The notes beneath the pieces were generated by a model that was not told where the DNA came from, did no database searches, and saw nothing but the letters and a program-made list of their open reading frames with translations. Below, in pieces: positions 1-5,209 of a DNA stretch of 11,829 nucleotides; the first letter of the stretch is position 1, and each line of letters begins with the position of its first letter. Made by a program: the position numbers and the translations under genes. The stretch covers positions 1 through 11,829 of the forward strand of contig JADFMC010000022.1 in NCBI GenBank assembly GCA_022564085.1, given 5' to 3'. This DNA is from Fidelibacterota bacterium. GTDB taxonomy: Bacteria; Fidelibacterota; Marinisomatia; SCGC-AAA003-L08; TS1B11.

Positions 1-338
1 ACTACACTGTCGAACGTTCCAATCACCGGGCCAAGATCATCGACCTGAAAGTGAGCCGGGGAGACCGATTTATCACCGTCCTCAAGCCGGAGAAGCGCTT
101 TTACACCGACCAGAATAACCAACCCAATTCCGAAGTTGGGATCTATAGCCGGCCACTTAGGGATCTATATGCTATTTTAGGCGACGTGGACGTAAGTTCC
201 GGCACGGCGGTGCTGAAGATCATGATCAACCCCCTGGTACAGCTGGTCTGGTGGGGCGGTCTGATCATGGTGATAGGTACCATTGTGGTGCTATTGCCAA
301 GCAGCGCCGAACGCAAGCTGAAGGCTAGAATGGCATGA
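1..338 (+). CDS. ccmF: Cytochrome c heme lyase subunit CcmF, C-terminal end (5' partial)
   Basis: This is the last 111 codons of a longer gene that begins outside the window; the open frame runs from base 3. CcmF is an inner-membrane protein of System I cytochrome c maturation that, with CcmH, transfers heme from CcmE to apocytochrome c. The fragment resembles the CcmF C-terminus: a periplasmic stretch with PEKRFY, then RDLYAILGDV, and a final membrane segment (around NPLVQLVWWGGLIMVIG) followed by a short basic tail. The order 'periplasmic loop, DLY, last helix with a WWGG-like turn' is typical of the family. Its TGA stop overlaps the start of ccmH (ATGA), so the two are probably translationally coupled. 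A GTG at 51 is internal and not a credible start. The active WWD domain and heme-ligand histidines lie upstream and cannot be judged here. Confidence 0.9.
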   Translation, partial: YTVERSNHRAKIIDLKVSRGDRFITVLKPEKRFYTDQNNQPNSEVGIYSRPLRDLYAILGDVDVSSGTAVLKIMINPLVQLVWWGGLIMVIGTIVVLLPSSAERKLKARMA

Positions 339-790
339 ATCCGATCACAGTCGCCCTGATATTGGCTTTGGCAGCCGGCGGACTCCGGGGCCAGGAGGCC
401 AAGGGACCTTTGCAGAAGGAACTTGAGTATATGATCATGGCCCCCTGCTGCTACGGCGCGCCGGTGGGGGATCACGATTCAGACGCTGCCAAGCAGGTCA
501 AAGCTCAGATCGCGCAGCTGCTGACAGAGGGCAAAACCAGTGACGAGGTGCTGGACATGTACGTGGCCATCTATGGCGAGCGCATCCTGGCCCAGCCCCG
601 GGCCCAGGGGTTTAACGTGCTGGCCTATGTAATGCCCATTTTGATCATGGTGATTGGTGGTCTGCTGGTAATTTATGTCATCAATCAGATGACGGCGCCC
701 CGTCCACAGGCCGCCCAGCCCAGCCGGCAGTCCTATAGCGATGAATTCTTCCAGAAAATAGAGCGGGAGATGGAGGAGCTCAACGTCTGA
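335..790 (+). CDS. ccmH: Cytochrome c maturation protein CcmH with an atypical CC motif
   Basis: A 151-residue protein with an N-terminal signal-like hydrophobic segment (about 3-19), a periplasmic domain, a membrane helix (about 96-116) and a cytoplasmic tail ending in a charged helix. CcmH/CycL normally reduces the apocytochrome CXXCH cysteines using an LRCxxC motif. The scaffold is recognisable: an S-aspartate turn (GDHDS), helices with QIAQLLTEGKTSDEVLDMYVAIYGERIL (read in parts), then NVLAYVMPI before the helix. The expected LRCxxC reads M-A-P-C-C-Y-G, with Cys38 and Cys39 adjacent. Aligned on the conserved Asp46, Cys39 matches the second canonical cysteine and an alanine replaces the first. 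The ATG overlaps the ccmF stop by four bases. Family assignment is strong from fold signature and context; the redox chemistry of the vicinal pair is unknown to me. Confidence 0.88.
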   Translation: MNPITVALILALAAGGLRGQEAKGPLQKELEYMIMAPCCYGAPVGDHDSDAAKQVKAQIAQLLTEGKTSDEVLDMYVAIYGERILAQPRAQGFNVLAYVMPILIMVIGGLLVIYVINQMTAPRPQAAQPSRQSYSDEFFQKIEREMEELNV

Positions 791-791
791 G

Positions 792-1277
792 ATGGATACC
801 GTTATAGCCCCCATTTTCCTCTTTCTCATTTTTACAGGAGCAGCCTATTACGTGTTGGAACCGTTCTTGGCCCAGCCGCTCCTGGTGGCTGATGCTGACG
901 ATGAAACTATCGGCACCGCACTGGAGTTGCGCAAGATCAGCCTCTACAAACAGATCCGGGAGACCGAGTTTGAGCACGAAATCGGGATGACCGCCCGGGA
1001 GGATTTCGAGCGCACCCGCCAGGAGCTGGTAGTTGAAGCCGCCGAGGTGTGGCAGACCATTGAAGGCTCTTCAGTGGAAGCACAGCCGGTCGCTCTTGAT
1101 ATGCCGCCGCCGGTGGTAGGACTCAGCTGCCCCAACTGTGGGACGCCGGCCGGGCTGGAAGCCCGCTTCTGCGCCGACTGCGGCTCCGCCCTCGGTAAGG
1201 TCTGTTCCCAGTGTGGGACCCAAGCCGGCCAGGGCGACCGCTTCTGCAATGCCTGTGGGCGCGGTCTAGTGGGCTGA
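792..1277 (+). CDS. CcmI-like membrane protein with C-terminal double zinc ribbon
   Basis: A 161-residue protein sitting where ccmI would be expected, one base after ccmH. Residues about 5-23 form a single N-terminal membrane helix. Residues about 43-90 form a charged, probably helical region with a CcmI-like pattern (leucine/lysine heptads, then I-R-E-T-E-F-E-H-E-I-G-M and an E-D-F motif). In CcmI this is the cytoplasmic linker after the first helix. After a proline-rich spacer (about 98-110) come two four-cysteine zinc ribbons: C113-C116/C127-C130 and C138-C141/C152-C155, each of the form CxxCG...FCxxCG. There is no second membrane helix and no TPR domain. I infer a small Ccm accessory protein with cytoplasmic zinc ribbons, possibly for protein contacts. 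CcmI proper chaperones apocytochromes; whether this protein does so is unknown. It could also be an unrelated zinc-ribbon protein. Confidence 0.75.
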   Translation: MDTVIAPIFLFLIFTGAAYYVLEPFLAQPLLVADADDETIGTALELRKISLYKQIRETEFEHEIGMTAREDFERTRQELVVEAAEVWQTIEGSSVEAQPVALDMPPPVVGLSCPNCGTPAGLEARFCADCGSALGKVCSQCGTQAGQGDRFCNACGRGLVG

Positions 1278-1288
1278 CCAGTGCCCCG

Positions 1289-1984
1289 GTGACTGCCCTG
1301 ATTACCGCCACCGGAATCGGGAAATCCTTTAATTTGCGTCCGGTGCTGCGGGAGGTTTCCTTTTCCTTGGACCCTGGAGAAACAGTCCTGCTATTCGGCC
1401 GCAATGGTTGTGGCAAGACTACCCTGCTGAAAATCATGGCCGGTATCATGCGCCCGGAACGGGGACAGGCCAGCCTGGACAGCCGGGAACTGTTCACCAG
1501 TGACTCCCACTGGCGGGCCGACATGATCTATTTGGGGCACCGGCCCAGTCTATACCCGGCCTTCAGCGCCCGAGAGAATCTCAGGCTCAGCCTGCGTCTG
1601 CGCCGGGTGGACTGGGATGAGATATCCTTCCAAACCCTTCTGGAACGCCATGGACTGTCGGGCCGCGAGGACGAACCGGTCGGCGCCTATTCTGAGGGAA
1701 TGCTCCAGCGGTTGGGATTAATCCGGCTGGAGCTCTCGCGCTGGAAACTGGCCCTGTTGGACGAACCGACCTCTGCACTGGACGCGGACGGAGCCTCCCT
1801 GTTGGGGGAGACCCTGGCCCGCTGGCGCACTGCGGGCCGCGCGGTGTTATTCACCAGCCACGATATGTTATGGGGGGCCGAGCACGCTGACCGGGCACTC
1901 CACCTGCAACGGGGCCGGATCGCCAGCGAGCTGGCCAGCCCCGCGGCGCCGGACCTGCTGGCCAGACTCACCGGGGAAACCTGA
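1289..1984 (+). CDS. ccmA: Heme exporter ATP-binding protein CcmA
   Basis: A 231-residue ABC ATPase that, with CcmB (and CcmC/CcmD), powers release of heme-loaded CcmE. Walker A is GRNGCGKT at 37-44, the YLGH segment (81-84) typical of CcmA occupies the Q-loop region, the signature is YSEGM (134-138) in place of LSGGQ, Walker B is LALLDEP (154-160), and the switch histidine is H191 in FTSHD. The size matches the usual 200-235 residues. I chose GTG 1289 because the frame upstream of it overlaps the zinc-ribbon gene and the sequence from there on (ALITATGIGKSF) aligns with ABC N-termini. No strong ribosome binding site is visible before it, so coupling to the preceding gene (stop 11 bases upstream) is likely. 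The degenerate signature is the only oddity. Confidence 0.92.
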   Translation: MTALITATGIGKSFNLRPVLREVSFSLDPGETVLLFGRNGCGKTTLLKIMAGIMRPERGQASLDSRELFTSDSHWRADMIYLGHRPSLYPAFSARENLRLSLRLRRVDWDEISFQTLLERHGLSGREDEPVGAYSEGMLQRLGLIRLELSRWKLALLDEPTSALDADGASLLGETLARWRTAGRAVLFTSHDMLWGAEHADRALHLQRGRIASELASPAAPDLLARLTGET

Positions 1985-1986
1985 TA

Positions 1987-2652
1987 GTGGCTTTTCTAAC
2001 GATCCTAGCCAAGGATATCCGCCTGGAGCTGCGCACCCGGGAAAGCCTGGCCGCCATGGTGGTGTTCTCCCTGACGGTGGTGCTGTTGTTCGCCTTTGCG
2101 TTCGACTTTGCGCCGGACCTGCGGGGGACCTTCACGCCGGGGCTCATGTGGCTGACCTACTTTTTCGTGGCGGTGCTGGGCCTGTTGCGGGTGTTCGGGC
2201 AGGAGAAGCAGCTGGAGGCCTACGATCTGCTCCTCACCGCCCCCGTAGATCGCAGCCTGATCTACCTGGGTAAGTCCACCGCCTTCTTTCTACTGTTATT
2301 GGTGGCTCAACTGTTGAGCCTACCGGTGTTCGTCCTGTTTCTGGAACTACCGCTGGCCGCCGCGCCAGGGTATTTCATTCTGATTCTATTGGTCACCGAC
2401 CTGGCCATTGCGGCTGTGGGCGGACTGGTGGCCGGACTGAGCCTGCGGGCGCCGGCCGGCGATACCCTGCTGCCGATCATCCTGTTTCCCCTCCTGACAC
2501 CGATCCTGATTGCAGCCACCAAGGCCACCAGTGCCGCCCTGGCCGGCCAGCCGTTCGCGGAATGGGATTTTTGGATCATGCTGATAATAACTTTCTTTGC
2601 TTTGTTCGTTTTAGCGGGTATCTTTACCTTCGATTATATTGCGGAGCAGTAG
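1987..2652 (+). CDS. ccmB: Heme exporter membrane protein CcmB
   Basis: A 221-residue integral membrane protein, the permease partner of CcmA. The N-terminus has the family form (ILAKDIRLELRTRESL, a cytoplasmic amphipathic helix) followed by about six hydrophobic segments (near 22-40, 53-68, 97-120, 126-150, 158-175 and 195-215). The cytoplasmic coupling region FGQEKQLEAYDLLLTAPVDR lies between helices 2 and 3 and is the CcmB hallmark. The length equals the family norm of about 220. It starts at GTG, two bases after the ccmA stop, and ends immediately before the ccmC ATG. Heme was once the proposed substrate of CcmAB; the present view is that the complex drives holoCcmE release. Nothing in the sequence looks broken. 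Confidence 0.92.
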   Translation: MAFLTILAKDIRLELRTRESLAAMVVFSLTVVLLFAFAFDFAPDLRGTFTPGLMWLTYFFVAVLGLLRVFGQEKQLEAYDLLLTAPVDRSLIYLGKSTAFFLLLLVAQLLSLPVFVLFLELPLAAAPGYFILILLVTDLAIAAVGGLVAGLSLRAPAGDTLLPIILFPLLTPILIAATKATSAALAGQPFAEWDFWIMLIITFFALFVLAGIFTFDYIAEQ

Positions 2653-3342
2653 ATGCAAACCTTCCATTCCATTCGTCGCCATCAGGTGCTGTTGGCAATC
2701 ACGCTGCTGTTCGCGGCGGTCAATCTGTGGCTGATCTACGAGGTGGCCCCGGTGGTGGCCAAGCAGGAAATGGCCCAGAAGATATTCTATTACCATGTGC
2801 CGCTGGCCTGGAACGCATTCCTGGGTTATACCATCGTGGCCATCACCGCCGGACTGTACCTGGTGAAGCATGACCCCAAGTGGGACATTTGGTCGCTGGC
2901 GGCAGCGGAAGTGGCCACCGCCTTTGCCCTGCTGATCCTCATGACCGGGCCGATCTGGGCCACGCCCATCTGGGGCAAGTCCTGGAGCTGGGAGCCGCGC
3001 CTGACCACCACCCTGGTGTTGTTCGTTATCTTCTTGGGATATTTTATGGTGCGGGAGTTTGCCGGTCCCTATGAGCGCTCCTCGCGCTACGCCGCGGTGA
3101 TCGGTATACTGGCATTAATTGACATACCGTTGATACTGACTGCCGTGACCTGGTGGGCTCCCGAAGTGCAGAGCCACCCCCAGATGGAAATGGCCAACCA
3201 GCCGTCCGCCATCCTGAGGGTCTTCTTTTTCTCCCTGTTCAGCTTTACATTGATTTTAATTTACATGCTCCTCTACCGCCGGTATGTGGGGGCGCTGGTT
3301 TACCGGCGTAAAATCGCCCAGGGAGAGATCGATCATGTATAA
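2653..3342 (+). CDS. ccmC: Heme handling protein CcmC (CcsA/CcmC family)
   Basis: A 229-residue protein with six predicted membrane helices (about 11-30, 53-71, 84-103, 118-136, 147-165, 188-207). CcmC binds heme at the outer face and passes it to CcmE. Visible family features are the first external histidine H48 in FYYHVPLAW, the tryptophan-rich WWD-type motif at 107-120 (WGKSWSWEPRLTTT), and the second external histidine H175 in VQSHPQ after the WW pair 168-169. The motif has glutamate (E114) where most family members have aspartate (WxWD). The ATG follows directly on the ccmB stop, with GGAG at 2643-2646 giving a 6-base spacing. The C-terminus overlaps the CcmD-like gene by eight bases. 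Assignment as CcmC rather than CcsA rests on length and neighbours. Confidence 0.93.
   Translation: MQTFHSIRRHQVLLAITLLFAAVNLWLIYEVAPVVAKQEMAQKIFYYHVPLAWNAFLGYTIVAITAGLYLVKHDPKWDIWSLAAAEVATAFALLILMTGPIWATPIWGKSWSWEPRLTTTLVLFVIFLGYFMVREFAGPYERSSRYAAVIGILALIDIPLILTAVTWWAPEVQSHPQMEMANQPSAILRVFFFSLFSFTLILIYMLLYRRYVGALVYRRKIAQGEIDHV
3321..3327 (+). promoter_or_regulatory. Ribosome binding site for the CcmD-like peptide
   Basis: GGGAGAG lies inside the 3' end of ccmC, seven bases before the ATG at 3335. It is the main nucleotide-level support that the 37-codon frame is translated. Confidence 0.6.
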
Positions 3343-3448
3343 ATATCACGGTTACCTGCTGGCCTGCATTATCCTGGTTTGGGCGGTAATCCTCGGTTTT
3401 GTATTGCGCACCTGGCTGATGGAGCGTAAAAATATTTCACCGGAATAG
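3335..3448 (+). CDS. ccmD: CcmD-like 37-residue membrane peptide
   Basis: A short gene reading M-Y-K-Y-H-G-Y-L-L-A-C, then a hydrophobic helix (about residues 7-24), then R-T-W-L-M-E-R-K-N and a short tail. CcmD is a 35-70 residue one-helix protein encoded right after ccmC that stabilises CcmC-heme-CcmE and assists CcmAB. The features agree: an aromatic residue/His/Gly near the N-terminus before the helix, a positively charged cytoplasmic tail, and an 8-base overlap with the end of ccmC. A GGGAGAG ribosome binding site at 3321-3327 is spaced seven bases from the ATG. Such small proteins diverge quickly, so identification rests mainly on position, size and topology. The next gene starts 15 bases after its stop. 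Confidence 0.78.
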   Translation: MYKYHGYLLACIILVWAVILGFVLRTWLMERKNISPE

Positions 3449-3463
3449 CCTGAGAGTAGTTGG

Positions 3464-4534
3464 ATGGCACGTAAAATTGTTCATGTAGTAGGGACCGGTA
3501 CCATCGGCGAGCCGCTCATCGGCCTGCTGAGCGACTACCGCGAGCAGCTGGGGATCGACGAAGTTAGTTTCCATAAAAATACTCCGTTGACCAACGACCG
3601 TGCGAAAGTCAGGGATTTGAACCGGCGGGGCGCCCGGCTGGCGGTCAACCCCGATGCCATGGACGGGTTCAAGAGCATCGGTTTGGACCCGGACCTGACC
3701 GCCGAGGAGGCCATCGACCGGGCCTCGGTGGTTATCGATTGCACACCTAAAGGGATCGGCCACAAGAACAAGACCGATTTTTACGAACGGTTCCGGGAAA
3801 ACACGCTCGGTTTCGTGGCCCAGGGCAGTGAGTATGGGTTTGGTAAAATGTACGCCCGGGGTATCAACGACCAGGCTCTGGTGCATGGGGAGGACCAGTT
3901 CATCCAGGTGGTCTCGTGCAACACCCACAACCTGGCGAGCTTAGTGCAGACCCTGGCGCTGGACGATGCGGCTCAGGATAACCTGGTGGCGGGGCGCTTC
4001 GTTATCATCCGCCGGGCCAACGATATCAGTCAGGACCTGGCTTTTGTGCCCTCCCCCGAAGTCGGCCGGCATACCGACGATCAGTACGGTACTCATCATG
4101 CCAGGGATTGCGCCCAGCTGTTTGCCACTATAGGCTACGACCTGAACCTGTTTTCCTCCGTCATGAAGGTGAACTCCCAGTATATGCACATCACCCATTT
4201 CAACCTGATGGTGAAGGAACCGACCAACCTGCAGAAAGTGATCGACCGCCTGGACGCCAATGCTCGGATTGCGCTCACTGAAAAATCGACGGCCAACCAG
4301 GTGTTCTCCTTCGGCCGCGATCACGGGCATTACGGTCGCATTCTCAACCAGACGGTGGTGGCTGTGCCCACTCTCCAGGTCCGCAACGACCATGAGATCC
4401 TGGGCTACGCTTTCACCCCCCCGGACGGCAACTCTCTGCTGAGCTCCATCGCCGCGGCGGAATGGTACCTATATCCGCACAGTTTCGAGGAAAAAATTCA
4501 ATGCCTGCAGGAATTGTTCTTCGATGAGGTGTGA
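3464..4534 (+). CDS. gap: Type II (archaeal-type) glyceraldehyde-3-phosphate dehydrogenase-like protein
   Basis: A 356-residue dehydrogenase resembling the archaeal NAD(P)-dependent phosphorylating GAPDH, not the usual bacterial GapA. The N-terminal Rossmann motif is VVGTGTIGEP (8-17). A cofactor-selecting strand follows (SFHKNTP, about 35-41), then VVIDCTPKGIGHKNK (89-103), matching archaeal 'DCTPxGxGxKN'. The catalytic segment is VVSCNTH with Cys152, followed by FVIIRRANDI (179-188), like archaeal 'VRRAxDP'. Histidines 242 and 245 in QYMHITHF match the catalytic MHMH region. Expected reaction: glyceraldehyde 3-phosphate to 1,3-bisphosphoglycerate. Differences include histidine in place of the threonine usually two residues after the catalytic Cys-Asn, and a length about 15-20 residues above the archaeal norm. 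GAGAG precedes the ATG by seven bases. The fold and family are clear; the exact substrate is inferred. Confidence 0.85.
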   Translation: MARKIVHVVGTGTIGEPLIGLLSDYREQLGIDEVSFHKNTPLTNDRAKVRDLNRRGARLAVNPDAMDGFKSIGLDPDLTAEEAIDRASVVIDCTPKGIGHKNKTDFYERFRENTLGFVAQGSEYGFGKMYARGINDQALVHGEDQFIQVVSCNTHNLASLVQTLALDDAAQDNLVAGRFVIIRRANDISQDLAFVPSPEVGRHTDDQYGTHHARDCAQLFATIGYDLNLFSSVMKVNSQYMHITHFNLMVKEPTNLQKVIDRLDANARIALTEKSTANQVFSFGRDHGHYGRILNQTVVAVPTLQVRNDHEILGYAFTPPDGNSLLSSIAAAEWYLYPHSFEEKIQCLQELFFDEV

Positions 4535-4537
4535 GCC

Positions 4538-5209
4538 ATGCAGCTGAGGACCATTGTAAACGGCCCGTTTCGGGGTAATGCCTACCTGATCTGGGCGGAC
4601 GGGGACAGCCGGGCTGTCCTGATCGATCCGGGCGACGATCCGGAGCGCCTTCTCAAGGCACTGGAAACAGACGGTCTAACCCTTTCCCTGATGCTGGCCA
4701 CCCATGGCCACCTGGACCACATAGGCGCCGCCGAGCCGCTACGCCTTGAAACCGGAGCTCAGGTCTGTGTGCCGGCTGGTGATCGGGAAATTGTGGCGCT
4801 ACTGCCGGAGGCCTGCCGGCTGTTCGGCTTGCCGGAGTTACCGATGCCCCAAGTGGACCACTGGCTTGAGCCGGACGAAGGGCAGTTGGCCGAGGCGCTT
4901 CCCGAGGATATACCGGAGGGGTTGGAAATAATATTGCTCCCTACCCCAGGGCACTCCCCCGGAGGGACCTGCTATCAGATTGGAGAGCACATATTCTCAG
5001 GCGACACCCTTTTTCAGGGGTCGGTGGGGCGCGTTGACCTGCCCGGCGGCCACTGGCCCACACTGGAAGCATCCCTGCTGCGACTGCTGCGGCTGCCTGA
5101 TGAAACCGTGGTGCACCCGGGACACGGACCCGCTACCACCATCGGCCGCGAAAGAAAGACCAACCCTTTCTTACTGGAGATCGGTCGAAGGGAGATAATT
5201 GATGCCTGA
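4538..5209 (+). CDS. MBL-fold metallohydrolase, glyoxalase II-like
   Basis: A 223-residue metallo-beta-lactamase-fold protein. The metal ligands are all visible: H56-x-H58-x-D60-H61 (THGHLDHIGA), H139 in PTPGHSPGG, D156 in FSGDTLFQGSVGR and H196 in HPGHGP. The GDTLF...GR-D pattern and the ending GRERKTNPFL are typical of the small YcbL/glyoxalase II-like subfamily. Members often hydrolyse thioesters such as S-lactoylglutathione, but many have unknown substrates. A glyoxalase-like role beside a triose-phosphate enzyme would make sense, since methylglyoxal arises from triose phosphates, yet this is inference. It starts three bases after the gap stop with GAGG at 4526-4529, and its last codons overlap the start of the next gene by eight bases. 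Confidence 0.88.
   Translation: MQLRTIVNGPFRGNAYLIWADGDSRAVLIDPGDDPERLLKALETDGLTLSLMLATHGHLDHIGAAEPLRLETGAQVCVPAGDREIVALLPEACRLFGLPELPMPQVDHWLEPDEGQLAEALPEDIPEGLEIILLPTPGHSPGGTCYQIGEHIFSGDTLFQGSVGRVDLPGGHWPTLEASLLRLLRLPDETVVHPGHGPATTIGRERKTNPFLLEIGRREIIDA
5188..5194 (+). promoter_or_regulatory. Ribosome binding site fixing the start of the methyltransferase/MTHFR gene
   Basis: AAGGGAG ends seven bases before ATG 5202. This favours ATG 5202 over the in-frame TTG at 5199, which would leave only four bases of spacing. Confidence 0.65.

Noticed and set aside
262..656. A shared 13-base string (tgatcatggtgat) near 262 and 642
   Set aside because: Both copies encode the same I-M-V-I piece of a membrane helix in ccmF and ccmH; chance and codon preference explain it, with no flanking similarity.
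1211..1288. Upstream extension of ccmA from GTG 1211
   Set aside because: It reads the second zinc ribbon of the preceding gene in another frame and has no ABC-transporter similarity.
3449..3463. Possible promoter between the ccm block and gap
   Set aside because: Only 15 bases separate the genes and no -10/-35 pair is recognisable there; a promoter inside ccmC cannot be excluded but is not supported.
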